From Tritrichomonas musculus (Eukaryota > Parabasalia > Tritrichomonadida > Tritrichomonadidae): a DNA stretch of 64,000 nt. The notes under the pieces are model-generated. The model was given only the letters and a program-made list of their open reading frames with translations, was not told the DNA's origin and searched no databases. Made by a program: the position numbers and the translations under genes. Below are positions 28,055-38,437 of this stretch, piece after piece; within the stretch, counting starts at the first letter, position 1, and each line of letters begins with the position of its first letter. The stretch is from the NCBI GenBank assembly GCA_039105265.1, contig JAPFFF010000005.1, positions 4,139,501 to 4,203,500 of the forward strand, read 5' to 3'.

Positions 28055-29459
28055 AGCAATGTTACCTCACTAATAAATTCAAGATAGTCTTTATCAGTGA
28101 TTTGAATATCATAATAACGGTAAATAACTCCATAAAGGAATCACTAATAATATTACTGTAAAAATTCAATCTGAATTTGGCAAATGAAGAGATGGATTCA
28201 TCCCAACATATCATTTGCCATTTTTTTCTTTTTTTCTCTTTTGGTTGCTGTGGCTTCATCAATAAATCCTACAATGATCTTGCTATTTTGAAATAATTTT
28301 TCAATAATTTTTGCTTAAATAGCCTGAGAAATTCTTAAACCAATATTATTTAAGTCTGATGGTTCGAATTTAAAATTTTAAATTGGAAAATCATTATTTT
28401 AATATATTTTTGTAAAGTTCTTATACAAATCGGTCTTTTTGAATTGGGACAAAACATAGAATTCAAAAAAATAACATATGATTCTGTTAACATATTTGGG
28501 AAATATACAAGTAAAGAAGTTAAATAAATGAGTGTTTTTGATCAAAAACTGAGCGATTCACATTTATGTTTGAGCAAGCTTCAATATTTTTTTTTAGTAT
28601 TGATTTGGTTCTATTCACATTTAGGGTTTCCCACCATCCGATTTTGTTAAGTAATGTTTTTATACATGTAAAATCTTGATCGAAATTTTATTTTTTTAAA
28701 ATGAAGGACAACTACCCAATTACAAAAAAGAACCTGGAATTCTGTTCCCACTAACAGTCAACACAATTATGATTGCTCAGACAACAACCTGCTAGTACAA
28801 CAACAATAGACATAATTTTTTTTTTTTTAGATAACTTATCTATTTTAGAAATGTATAATTCCAAAGCTCAAAAGACCTTTTTCAAAATGGAATTGCAATC
28901 AATCCAATTACAAAAGAAATTTTCATATTAAAAACCGAGAATTTGTGGGAAGAAATACTGGTAATGAATAAAGATAGCTAAGATTTGAATCTTTTATAGA
29001 TTTAGCGGATAGTTTTACAAAATTCTAAATAAATTCTCTACAAGGAGAGATGCTTTTAATATAAACTCAAGATGCATGAAGTTGTTTTACTTGCCAATAT
29101 CAAAAAATCATACTTCAAGAAGGATTTTTATCAGTATTTATGAGAGAAATCCATTTGTTTTTATATTCTCATAAAAAACTTATTCATAATGATTGACAAC
29201 AATTAAATTGATTCGGCATTATTAATCATGAATTTAAATGCTAATGATTTCATTATTGCTGAAGTGTCTCAAATATTCATCAAATTCTCTCTTTAAAAAT
29301 TTTGAATGAAATTGAATGTATAATACAACTTTTGTAGTTTCTAACTTTGAAATTGAATTTATAAAAATATTGAATTTTTTGATATCTTATTTGTCCGAAA
29401 AAACGTTATAGTAGTTAACAAAGACTTTTATTTTTTGTGAGTATTATTCTTTTGAGGAT
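27363..29459. other. Long non-coding stretch
   Basis: Includes a 33-bp T tract (28021-28053), a minus-strand 66-codon frame at 28062-28262 (Lys-rich, ICWDESISSF) that could be a transposase scrap but is too short to assign, and a possible third fragment of the MITE terminus (CTTGCTATTTTGAAA, about 28275). No gene supported. Confidence 0.5.
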
Positions 29460-29467
29460 AACCGCTT
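29460..29467 (+). promoter_or_regulatory. M3-like core promoter box (AACCGCTT)
   Basis: It lies 43 nt before the ATG of the Sec15-like gene and is identical to the box before the eIF4E homologue. A TCAATT Inr-like string lies between it and the ATG. Confidence 0.45.
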
Positions 29468-29510
29468 TTATTTTTAAGTTAAAAAAGTCAATTTAAAGAT
29501 CGCTTTAAAA

Positions 29511-31670
29511 ATGAAGAATATTTCATATGAAAAAATGATGACGGATGAGGAAGCAGCTATAATGGAATCAAGCCTCAATACAGATACAGATGCTCTTGTT
29601 TCGTCAAAACTCGCAAATAATGATGCTGACGCATTTTTAGAACAACTCCAAGCTTTTATTGCAAAGAAAAATGCTGATATATCAGCTATGTGCGGTGAAC
29701 ATTCAAAGACATTTTCTCAAAGTATCAGAGGTGCACAAACTCTTGGCCAAAATGCTTCAGAACTTAGAACGGATGTTGTAAAACTCAGAGAACAGATCGT
29801 CAGTAATATTCAAGAATACGAACTTACTTTAGAAAATACAACTCGTTTACGAAGTGAAATCGCTCTTATCGATACAAAATTATCAGCTTTGTCAGAATGC
29901 CAAATTATTATGCAAAAATTGGATAATATCAATACGGAAATTAAAGAAGAGCATTATTATGTAGCAATTGTTAGAATTTTAGAATTTGCTGATTATGATT
30001 CAAAAATATCATCATCATCAGCAATTCAAGGATTACAACGTGATGTAGAACCAATTATAAATCACGTTGAACGATTAGCTGAAGATAAAATGAAAGCATG
30101 GCTTCAACAATTCGGAAATAAATGCGAAAAAATTGGACGCGCTTTCTTGTACGGAGATAAAGAAGAACCTCTTACATTAGATCCAGTTTATGAATTTTAT
30201 CTTATTGAACGTCAATTAGGCCACCTTGATTCACTACGTAAATTTTATTCAGAACGTAGACAACGTCAACTCAGTATGCTGGTTGAATCAGTCAGTAATG
30301 ATCGAAGTTCAAATGTTGATGAACGTACCAAAAAGCTTTTTGCAACAACAGCAGGCTTTTTTGTAACTGAATCAAGAGTATCAGGAGATGGCTTTAATCT
30401 TATTCCTCAAACTAACCTTGATGACATGTGGAAGAAAACATTAAAAGTTATCACAGCTCACTTTTCAGTTGCTTTAAACCTTTCATCAATTGATGAACTT
30501 ATCACCTTATCTCACAACATCAGCTACTTTTCAGAAAAAATGTCAACAATATCACTTTCATGCGATGACTTACACGATTTTATCCATATGAAAACTACAG
30601 CTTTCCGTGTATTTCTTCTCAAAACTGGAGGAAACAAGATTCGCGATATTATTGAGAGAAATTCGCAGGAAACGATGACAATTAGAAGTCCAGAAGACTT
30701 CACTTTAGTCAAGAAATATGGACTTGAAGAACAACCAACCGAATACCCAGTTGAAATGACGTTTGTTCCAGCAATTCCTCTAATTTGCGAATATGTTGAT
30801 GAACTTATTTCTAAATGGACTGAATATACTGGTACTTCACGTGATACGGGATTATCTGATATTTATGAAACCCTCTTGACAACTTGTGCTGTTCATCTTT
30901 CCAATTTAGGCATGAATCTTCGAGCAGTTCCAACATGTGGTTACATGATTTCAAGTTTAACTGCTCTTATCAAAACTCTTCCTTACTTTGAAAAAGAAGT
31001 TCAAATTCTTAGTCAAAGCTCCGCTAAACCCAGCAGTGATAAGGTTAAGAAGAAGATTCTTGAATCAATTGATGGCATTTCTGGCCACTTGAAGACATTG
31101 TTCGACGATTTTATGTTGCAACTTCTCGATATTCACTGTATCAAAGCAATGGAAGCAGATACACCTCCTCACAATTTTGCTCAAGAACTTGTTACTTTCC
31201 TCGGAACAATGACAGAAATATTGAAACCTGTTCTATCTCCAGATCTTTTCAAAACAACTGTCGAAAATATCGCTATAACATTATCAACTCAACTATCAAA
31301 ACTTTTTGCAACCGTTAAAAACGTAAAATACACACCAGATTTAATTTCTAATGCATCTGTTAATGTAATGTTTATTGGAAACTGGTCAACAATGATTACA
31401 GTTCCTTCAGCCAAGCAGAAAATGAATGGTGTTACAAAAATGCTTTCATTGCTTTTGAATAATCAATTAATGGCAATTACAAGTGATCCTGCATTTAAAG
31501 ATAAAAACAAAGATATTCCTTTTGATTCAATGGTTAACATATTAATGCACTATTCACCTAAAACAAAGAAAGCTTTATATGTAATTCCATCTACTTTAGT
31601 TAAAAGTTTGATAACAAAGTTTATTCCTTACTGTCAAGAACCTGAGAGGTTTCAGGAGAAAAAGAAGTAA
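29511..31670 (+). CDS. SEC15: Exocyst complex subunit Sec15-like
   Basis: The protein has 719 residues. The N-terminal 150 residues follow the Sec15/EXOC6 pattern: FLEQLQAFIAKKNADISAMCGEHSKTF (family: ...ERQNSEIERLCNTHYQGFV), a long coiled coil (SELRTDVVKLREQIV ... RLRSEIALIDTKL) and HYYVAIVRILEFADYD (family: RYYSALKTMEQLE). The rest is a long helical rod. The C-terminal part (FVPAIPLICEYVDELISKWTEYT) fits the Sec15 CATS region. Sec15 links Rab-type GTPases on secretory vesicles to the plasma-membrane tether. Length is slightly shorter than animal EXOC6 (about 800). Another CATCHR tether subunit cannot be fully excluded. Confidence 0.8.
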   Translation: MKNISYEKMMTDEEAAIMESSLNTDTDALVSSKLANNDADAFLEQLQAFIAKKNADISAMCGEHSKTFSQSIRGAQTLGQNASELRTDVVKLREQIVSNIQEYELTLENTTRLRSEIALIDTKLSALSECQIIMQKLDNINTEIKEEHYYVAIVRILEFADYDSKISSSSAIQGLQRDVEPIINHVERLAEDKMKAWLQQFGNKCEKIGRAFLYGDKEEPLTLDPVYEFYLIERQLGHLDSLRKFYSERRQRQLSMLVESVSNDRSSNVDERTKKLFATTAGFFVTESRVSGDGFNLIPQTNLDDMWKKTLKVITAHFSVALNLSSIDELITLSHNISYFSEKMSTISLSCDDLHDFIHMKTTAFRVFLLKTGGNKIRDIIERNSQETMTIRSPEDFTLVKKYGLEEQPTEYPVEMTFVPAIPLICEYVDELISKWTEYTGTSRDTGLSDIYETLLTTCAVHLSNLGMNLRAVPTCGYMISSLTALIKTLPYFEKEVQILSQSSAKPSSDKVKKKILESIDGISGHLKTLFDDFMLQLLDIHCIKAMEADTPPHNFAQELVTFLGTMTEILKPVLSPDLFKTTVENIAITLSTQLSKLFATVKNVKYTPDLISNASVNVMFIGNWSTMITVPSAKQKMNGVTKMLSLLLNNQLMAITSDPAFKDKNKDIPFDSMVNILMHYSPKTKKALYVIPSTLVKSLITKFIPYCQEPERFQEKKK

Positions 31671-32523
31671 AAAAAATTAGTGCGATGTCATTTTAATCAA
31701 ATCATTTTTATTTAATTCTTTTTTTTATAATATCAATACCTTAAATCTACAATTAGAAAATCCAAAAATCTAATATATAAAGAGTTTTTATTCAAAAAAG
31801 AATAAATTATAGCAAGATTGCAAAAAAGAAAAGAGCAGCAAAAGTGCAAAATAATCTTTTGGATAGCAAACGATCAATTTTAAAATTCAATTATTTGAGG
31901 TTGCGGTTCCGAGAGCATTCAAAATCAAACTTTTTAAATAACGTTCAAAGACTTTTTGAGGGATATAGAAAATCATTCATTTCAATTTTTTTTTTTTTTG
32001 AGAAAACAATCTGTTATTCGTTGGAAAGATATTTGTGAAAATATTAATAGAAAAATGAAATCGCATGAGATAGATAAACTTATTGCAATTTCTTGTACTA
32101 CATTTTCCTATGACCAATATCAAATGTGGGATAATTATAAATACGAGTATATTAATATACATATATATATATATATATATATTAATGTAATTCTTTTTTA
32201 TATCTATTTAAATATATTTATTTTTCAAAATTTGATAAAATGAATGATATAAAATAGTATTAAATGTATTATTAAATTTGATAGTATTTTCATCGTTTTC
32301 ATCAGAAAAATTCTTTTATCCAAAAAATTATTATATCTTCCTAAAAGTTTTTAATATTTAATAAATTACGACAATTTATAAAATATGTTTTATCTCAGGA
32401 TAAATAGAAGTTGTTCACTTACGCAGTAGTTTTTACCCATTTTTTTTTGATTTTTTATTTCTCAAAAAGTTTAGCTTAGTTGAAATAAAAAACTCGTTTA
32501 TAAAAATTTTTTTTTTAAAGCAA
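31671..32523. other. Intergenic with possible gene relic and AT microsatellite
   Basis: Two overlapping plus frames at 31844-32038 and 31956-32243 can be joined only by a shift at a T tract (31988-32000). They give a Lys/Arg-rich, Trp-containing sequence (SVIRWKDICENINRKM) that may be a decayed small gene. A (TA)n tract lies at 32158-32181. Nothing is assignable. Confidence 0.35.
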
Positions 32524-33819
32524 ATGACTAAAACGCTTTCTTTCCAATGCCATATGAAAAACACTATTAAAGATGTGTTTCTTTCACGTGGATACACAGA
32601 AATTCCATGCCCAGAAGAAGAAGATGAAGAAGAAAATATGGATTGGGACTTTATTTGGGCTAGTAGAGCATGGATTCATGCAAAAATGCTTGGAAATGCG
32701 CCTGTCGTTTTACGTCCAACTCAAAGAATTAATCACTTTCCAAACAGCTTTGAGCTTACTCGAAAAGATTTAATGGCAAAGAACTTACAAAGACTTAGAC
32801 GAGAACTACGAAAAACTGGACAAGAAGCTACAGTTGATTTTTATCCTTTAACCTATGTTTATCCTTCACAATATGCTATGTTTTTGGACGATATTAAAAG
32901 ACACGAGGCTCCATGGATTTGTAAGCCTGTCGGTGGATCTCAGGGCCAAGGAATTGTTTTTGTGACAAATGAAAATGAAGCAGCCCAATTTAATAATAAA
33001 ACACAAGCTAAAATCAATGCATGCGAAACCCCAGAAGACAAGCAACGCTTGACTTATGTTCTTCAAAGATACATTCCTAATCCTCTTCTAGTTGGGGGAA
33101 GGAAATTTGATATCCGATTATATGCCTTAACTTTATCATTTCAGCCATTAATAGTTTATATATATCGAGGAGGATTTTGCCGTTTTTCATCACAACCATT
33201 TACAATGAAGAATTTTGGAAACAGAGAAATCCATTTAACAAATGTTGCTGTTCAAACTCATTCTACAGCTTACAACCCAAGACATGGAGGAAAATGGGAT
33301 ACATACTCATTACGTGCATATATAGCAAATCTTTATGGATCAGAACAAGCAAACCAAGTTTTTACTGCTGTTCAGGGTATTATTATGAACTCTCTTCTTT
33401 CAGTTGCTTCAAGTGTTATCAATGATAAGCATTGCTATGAGTTATATGGATACGACATTTTAATTGCTGACGATCTCCGACCATGGCTTATTGAAATTAA
33501 TGCTTCACCCTCTCTTGATGCAAACACAGAAGATGACTATGACTTAAAGTTTTCTTTCTTAAATGAAATGCTTGACCTTGTTCAAATTTATCATAAGGAC
33601 GTTCCACGCGATAGTGACGAATTACCTTTACATTATGGTGGATATGACTTAGTATGGAATGGTGGTCCTGTTTTTCCAAAAGTACAATCAACAATTACAT
33701 CTTTCATAGGATGTAATTGCCCAGTTCGAGGATCACCCAATAACCCCTATAGAACCAAGAGTCAATTCAGAGTTAAGAAACCTCATCCAAATCCTGATAA
33801 TGCTACTGCTAAAAAATGA
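32524..33819 (+). CDS. TTLL9: Tubulin tyrosine ligase-like protein, TTLL9-like glutamylase
   Basis: This 431-residue protein has a full TTL/ATP-grasp domain: WICKPVGGSQGQGI (131-144), YVLQRYIPNPLLVGGRKFDIRLY (178-200), FCRFSS, HLTNVAVQ (237-244), ELYGYDILI (306-314) and LIEINASPSL (322-331) with the metal-binding Glu and Asn. The C-terminal GGYDLVWNGGP matches the TTLL9/TTLL1 tail (GGFDLMWNDGP). These enzymes add glutamate chains to tubulin tails in axonemes and basal bodies, which fits a flagellate. An acidic insert (EEEDEEENMD) near residue 32 precedes the domain. A CGTTTAT box lies at 32495-32501, 22 nt before the start. Confidence 0.92.
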   Translation: MTKTLSFQCHMKNTIKDVFLSRGYTEIPCPEEEDEEENMDWDFIWASRAWIHAKMLGNAPVVLRPTQRINHFPNSFELTRKDLMAKNLQRLRRELRKTGQEATVDFYPLTYVYPSQYAMFLDDIKRHEAPWICKPVGGSQGQGIVFVTNENEAAQFNNKTQAKINACETPEDKQRLTYVLQRYIPNPLLVGGRKFDIRLYALTLSFQPLIVYIYRGGFCRFSSQPFTMKNFGNREIHLTNVAVQTHSTAYNPRHGGKWDTYSLRAYIANLYGSEQANQVFTAVQGIIMNSLLSVASSVINDKHCYELYGYDILIADDLRPWLIEINASPSLDANTEDDYDLKFSFLNEMLDLVQIYHKDVPRDSDELPLHYGGYDLVWNGGPVFPKVQSTITSFIGCNCPVRGSPNNPYRTKSQFRVKKPHPNPDNATAKK

Positions 33820-34109
33820 TGCTATTTTTTGCAGTAAATATAAACTGTTTTTTTTTTTCCTCTCTCTTTTAATAAATTAATAGACTATCTTTCTTCACTT
33901 TCATTTTTTAAACATATTCTATCATATTATGCTATGAATAATTAGAACACATGATTCCGCCCAAATAATATTTTTATCAAAAATTATTAGTTCTAACAGA
34001 AACTTTGTGCATATATTGCATAATCGCTATTCTAAATAGTTTAAATATTATCAATTATTGTATTCTTTTTTTTTCCTACTTTTTTCTGGAACAAAATAAC
34101 TTCATAATC
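33820..34109. other. Intergenic, AT-rich
   Basis: The 3' flank of the TTLL gene and the promoter of Prp3. Nothing else seen. Confidence 0.6.
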
Positions 34110-34117
34110 GACCGTTT
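34110..34117 (+). promoter_or_regulatory. M3-like core promoter box (GACCGTTT)
   Basis: It lies 26 nt before the ATG of PRP3 and extends into CGTTTAT, so it satisfies both the M3 consensus and the recurrent heptamer of this window. Confidence 0.5.
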
Positions 34118-34143
34118 ATCTTCTGAAATCTATTTATTATTTA

Positions 34144-35931
34144 ATGTCGAGCAGAAGGCTTGATAATGCTCGAATTAATAATTTCCTCAAGCCATGGCTC
34201 GATGAAAAGAGTAGTCATTATACTTTTCTTAATAAAATTACTACAACAATCGTTATTGATGCAGCCCAAAAAGGCACTAATGCCAACGATCTTCAATCGA
34301 AATTATTAAGATTCTGTGGAGATGATAATGAAAAAAAGAAACTTAGTCATTTTATCAAGAAATATGACAAAAAAATAGATAAGTTTTTAAAGAAAGAAGT
34401 AAAGCAATTTAAAATAGAATCAAAACCACCGCAACGTCCTCAAGGAGTTATCAACCAAGATTTTAATAAAAAAGGTGGTGATAAATATCGTCCCCAATCA
34501 GAAAATCGAAATTCTTTTCAAAATAAATCAAAACCCCCGTTTCAACAATATCAAAGACAACAGCATCAGCAAAAACAACCATTTCAAAACAGATATCCAT
34601 CGCCCGGAAGTGGTTCTTTTGCACAAACAAATAAACCACCACCACCACCACCTAATACCTCCAAAAAAGTAGCTCTACCTGCATTTTATTTGGATTCAGC
34701 TGCAATTTCTCTTCGCCATGCTGATCAAAAAGTAAAGCCTCTTCGTTTTAATGATGAAGGACAAAGAATTGATGAAGAAGGCAATGTTATTAAAACAGAA
34801 TTTGTCAGACGAACAAATGTTGTCACTCCAAAATCTAAAAAAAAAGAAGCTGAACTTATCGATAAAAGAATTCCGACTGTTATTAAGCCATCAAACAGAG
34901 AATTCAAGTTTATTGAACCTGGAATAATATCAGCTCAAATCGAAGAAAAAAGAAAAGAGGCAGAAGTAGATTTATCCGTTGCTTCTGGATGCAATATTTT
35001 TGATACTATCGCTTTGGCTCGTAATTTCGAAAAGCCTGATATTGATTGGTGGGATAAACCTTTTATTAACATTGATGAAGAAACAAACGAGTGGACCCCA
35101 AATTATGAGGGAGTTAATAATGAATATGAAAATGCAACATTAATTCCAAGCCCTCAGGTCAAAGAAATTCAAGTACCAACTGTTTCAACCGAAAAAGAGC
35201 GCAAGCGACTCAAACATATTAATAAACTAGAAAGGCAAAAAGAGCAAAGACTTATGGAACGTCTTAATCTTGTTCCAAGAGAACCTCAACGAATAAGGCA
35301 AAGTCAGATGATCAATTTCAACCAAGGAAAAGCTGTTCTTGCTCCAACCGAAGTCGAAATGCAAGCGAAAGCTGCCAAAGAATATCGAATTCAGAAACAC
35401 GAAGAGCATAATGCAAAAGCCAAATTAACTCCTGAACAGAGAAGTGCCAAAAACGACGATAAGAGGCGAAAAGATTTTGAAGAAAATGATATAAACATAA
35501 CTGTTTTTATTGTAGACGAAAGTGTTAATAAACCATTAAATTCTGACAAATTGAATAAAATGGCAACAAAATGGTGGATGAAAGGTGGCATTTTTAAGAT
35601 AAAAGCTCCACCTTTAAACTTTATTGTTATTGAAGGTGGTCCAAAAGCAACAAGAAAATATTCGAGACTAGTATTAAATCGAGTCGAATGGGAATTTTGG
35701 CCAGCAAAAGTTGTTTTCCAAGGAGCAATTACAGGAAAAACTCATTTTTACAATTTCAAAACTTATATGTTCAATATTCGAACTGAATGCAGGAGATTCA
35801 TGGAAAAATATCGAGCTGATGAATTTTTTGACGCTGCAGCTCGAGAATACCCAGATTCTGCTGGAGAAGTTCATAATGTAAATGATGAAACCGAACCAGC
35901 AGCAGATATAAATGCTGATAACAATGAATAA
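34144..35931 (+). CDS. PRP3: U4/U6 snRNP protein Prp3
   Basis: This 595-residue protein carries an N-terminal PWI-like fold (residues 1-85), a basic Pro/Gln-rich linker, then the PRP3 domain (about 300-450) with KERKRLKHINKLERQKEQRL, GLxPREPQRIRQSQM-type sequence (here LVPREPQRIRQSQMINF) and a KAAKEYRIQKHEEHN helix. The C-terminal DUF1115-like ferredoxin fold follows (about 470-570: NITVFIVDESVNKP, WWMKGGIFK, FIVIEGGPKA, RVEWEF). Prp3 binds the U4/U6 duplex and its 3' overhang in the tri-snRNP. All diagnostic blocks are present and the length is close to the animal protein (683). Confidence 0.96.
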   Translation: MSSRRLDNARINNFLKPWLDEKSSHYTFLNKITTTIVIDAAQKGTNANDLQSKLLRFCGDDNEKKKLSHFIKKYDKKIDKFLKKEVKQFKIESKPPQRPQGVINQDFNKKGGDKYRPQSENRNSFQNKSKPPFQQYQRQQHQQKQPFQNRYPSPGSGSFAQTNKPPPPPPNTSKKVALPAFYLDSAAISLRHADQKVKPLRFNDEGQRIDEEGNVIKTEFVRRTNVVTPKSKKKEAELIDKRIPTVIKPSNREFKFIEPGIISAQIEEKRKEAEVDLSVASGCNIFDTIALARNFEKPDIDWWDKPFINIDEETNEWTPNYEGVNNEYENATLIPSPQVKEIQVPTVSTEKERKRLKHINKLERQKEQRLMERLNLVPREPQRIRQSQMINFNQGKAVLAPTEVEMQAKAAKEYRIQKHEEHNAKAKLTPEQRSAKNDDKRRKDFEENDINITVFIVDESVNKPLNSDKLNKMATKWWMKGGIFKIKAPPLNFIVIEGGPKATRKYSRLVLNRVEWEFWPAKVVFQGAITGKTHFYNFKTYMFNIRTECRRFMEKYRADEFFDAAAREYPDSAGEVHNVNDETEPAADINADNNE

Positions 35932-36454
35932 TAAAATCTTGTTTTTGCTTAAGAACAACAACAAAAAAGATAAAGTTCAATATGAACGACCTTCATTTCT
36001 TTCTTTACTACTTTTATTGCCAACGATCAAATGCATATTAATATTAAATATAGAAAAGATCTCCCTACAAATGGAAGCCCCTACTAAATCTTTAAATAAA
36101 AGAGTTAGAATCAGAATATTATATATATACATAAATAAAATCTTCATTTGATAAAATCATTATTTTTATTTCATATCTTTTTTTAACTTGAAGAGCCAGA
36201 ATTCATATGCGATCATGAGAAATCACATGAATGAAAATAAAATTGGTAACCAACTTTTATATGCCTTGGGAAAATCTTATTCAAGATGATTGAAAAAATT
36301 ACATTAAAAATTTGTGAAATTCATATCCATAGATAAATTAAATTAGTAAATAACAATATTAAAAGTGTAGCAAAGATAATTAAAAATATTATTTAAAAAA
36401 TTCTTTATAATTATTGTTGGATAAACATTCTTATAAAATCGATGAAAGAAATTC
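35932..36454. other. Intergenic between convergent genes
   Basis: AT-rich, with short frames only. No RNA gene or repeat of note apart from short TA iterations near 36118-36128. Confidence 0.6.
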
Positions 36455-37147
36455 TTATTCTGGATATTTTGAACCTTTCTTTTCAAGTGTCGTTCGCATA
36501 TAATCGCGTAGCGCATAAAGTGTCTGTAAATGCAATTTTGTTAAATCAATACGTACTTCCGCAGTGCCTGGATCAATTTCAGGCTGCATCTCATCTATAA
36601 TTTTTAACATTTCTTTTTGGTCTTCATCACCAGTCAACATTTCAGATGCTTGAATAAAACTCTGAAATTCTCGTTCTGTAAATCTAGGCATATTCTGTTT
36701 CATTGTGTGTGCAGCACCTAATGATGATGCATATTGCTTAACACGGGCAGGAGGCTGGCCCATTAAATCATATAAGCGCGATCGAAGTCGATAAACTTCT
36801 CCACACCAAGTAAACATTGAAAGAGCATCAACAGAATGCTTATATTTAACAAAAAGCCTCCTACATTCAGCAGCAATTGCTGCTTGATGTGGATCTTGAC
36901 CGTAATATTGCTCATGATTAGCCCAAACAAGCTCAACATCATCTGCCCACTGTTGAACACTGGCATATTTTTTTTCAATAAGTTTGTTTTTTATTGAAGT
37001 AAGGTCTTGCGGATTTTTGATTATTTCGAAATAATCTTGCATTCCATCGCCTGGTTGAACAGGCTCGATAAAATCATTTGCAATTGGGTGTGCAATAATT
37101 TGATCCATCACATCGATGGCTGCTTTACGTATTTCATCGTTCATCAT
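36455..37147 (-). CDS. Bromodomain protein (small, atypical pocket)
   Basis: The start is the ATG pair at 37147/37144 (an upstream TTG is not credible). The protein has 230 residues. Residues 5-110 form a bromodomain: YFEIIKNPQDLTSIKNKL (39-56), YASVQQWADDVELVWANHEQYY (61-82). In the usual NCxxYN block the final Asn, which holds acetyl-lysine, is Tyr82 (NHEQYY). Residues 160-230 look like a NET/extra-terminal-like helical region (FTEREFQSFIQASEML ... VRIDLTKLHLQTLYALRDYMR). It would read acetylated histones or other proteins, but the pocket change makes ligand choice uncertain. It is a minimal single-bromodomain protein. Confidence 0.9.
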   Translation of the reverse strand: MMNDEIRKAAIDVMDQIIAHPIANDFIEPVQPGDGMQDYFEIIKNPQDLTSIKNKLIEKKYASVQQWADDVELVWANHEQYYGQDPHQAAIAAECRRLFVKYKHSVDALSMFTWCGEVYRLRSRLYDLMGQPPARVKQYASSLGAAHTMKQNMPRFTEREFQSFIQASEMLTGDEDQKEMLKIIDEMQPEIDPGTAEVRIDLTKLHLQTLYALRDYMRTTLEKKGSKYPE

Positions 37148-37609
37148 TTTTATTTTTTGAATGATGTTAAAAATTTCTTGACGATCAAAAAACAATCAAA
37201 TATTGAAATTGAATTAATTTAAATTTCTGTTTATTTATTTAAAAAAAACTAATGCTTTTAGTTATGGTTCAAACAATTACAATGCGGCAATTGTTTCTAA
37301 AAAAAGTTTTTGAAAGAAGATGGGGGAAAAATATAGTATTATTTAAAAAATATAACAATGAATAATAATAAAAATCTATTAGCATCCTAATGATATAAAT
37401 TCACTGATGTTGAAAAAGCATTAAGTTCTTTATTTTCTTTTTTGTTGGCGAAAAAAAAAAGAGAAAATATAAATTGTCGATAACACTGTATAAGTACGAG
37501 CATCAAAGTAATATTAAAATCAATAATCGATTTAAATGAATTTCAAACAACCATAAATGTTTCTTCCCAGTATAAACAGGCAAGTTCACATAATACCCTA
37601 ATATAAAAT
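37148..37609. other. Intergenic, AT-rich
   Basis: This is the 5' flank of the bromodomain gene, with the TCATTC Inr-like string just upstream of its ATG, and the 3' flank of the PP2C gene. No further gene seen. Confidence 0.6.
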
Positions 37610-38437
37610 TCATTCAGCGGATTCGGCTAAAGCTTTGGGTATTAAATTGACGCATACAACAGCAACATTATCAGTGGTTCTATTATCTATAGCAGATTGT
37701 TTGATTAAATTTGATGCGTTTGCTGCATTATCTGCTGATCTAAAGATCTGAGCAGCATCTATATCATCTATAACATCCCAGACACCATCACACGCAAGTA
37801 TTAAACCTTGGTCATACGTGTATTCGTTCTCGGTCATATAAGCTTCGCAAGAAATAAAGTCAGATAAGCAACCATCACCAATTGAACGTGAAAGAGCTAA
37901 AATCCCACCAACACGATCGTTTTGAATTAAGCCAAGTTTCGCCTTAATTCGTTCTTGTTCTATGGGATCTGATACTTTATGGTCTACTGAAAGTCGTTTA
38001 ACAATTTTGTCATTACGATTAACAAGTAATATTCGAGAATCGCCAACATTAGCGGTATACAATTTATTCTTAATAATGATTGCAATTGCAACAGTCGTTC
38101 CTTGATTCATCCACTTTTCAACGGCATAAGCATTTATCTCATCTATTGATTCCTGAATTATTTCTAAAACATCGTTCATATCATTTGAAATTAGTTTTTC
38201 TGCAATAATTTTATATAAATTGTTAGCCACATAGGTAGAGCAGTCACTACCTCCATGGCCATCAAAAATGCCGTAGAATTGCGTGTCTTCACCTGCAAAT
38301 TCTCCAATTATGGCGCAACGATCTTCCATTGTAGTTCTTTTGCCTCTTGTTTCAGCATGACCACCACTAAAAAGCTGTTTCCCTGAAATAATGAAATGGC
38401 TTGCGTTTGCTCCTTTTCTAAGACGTATTTGCGACAT
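37610..38437 (-). CDS. PP2C-type protein phosphatase (PPM family)
   Basis: This 275-residue single-domain protein has all PP2C metal-site motifs: the ED pair in TTMEDR (E38 D39), FDGHGGSDC (58-66), the QGTTVAIAII strand, ANVGDSR (129-135), LSRSIGDG (182-189), ACDGVWDV (215-222) and the final DN in TTDNVAVV (D256 N257). It removes phosphate from Ser/Thr in an Mn/Mg-dependent way. There is no transmembrane or targeting segment, so it is probably cytosolic or nuclear. A TCAATT string directly precedes the ATG. Length equals the minimal catalytic core. Confidence 0.97.
   Translation of the reverse strand: MSQIRLRKGANASHFIISGKQLFSGGHAETRGKRTTMEDRCAIIGEFAGEDTQFYGIFDGHGGSDCSTYVANNLYKIIAEKLISNDMNDVLEIIQESIDEINAYAVEKWMNQGTTVAIAIIIKNKLYTANVGDSRILLVNRNDKIVKRLSVDHKVSDPIEQERIKAKLGLIQNDRVGGILALSRSIGDGCLSDFISCEAYMTENEYTYDQGLILACDGVWDVIDDIDAAQIFRSADNAANASNLIKQSAIDNRTTDNVAVVCVNLIPKALAESAE

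Noticed and set aside
28062-28262. 66-codon Lys-rich minus-strand frame
   Set aside because: Too short and without a convincing transposase block; kept only as a note on the intergenic stretch.
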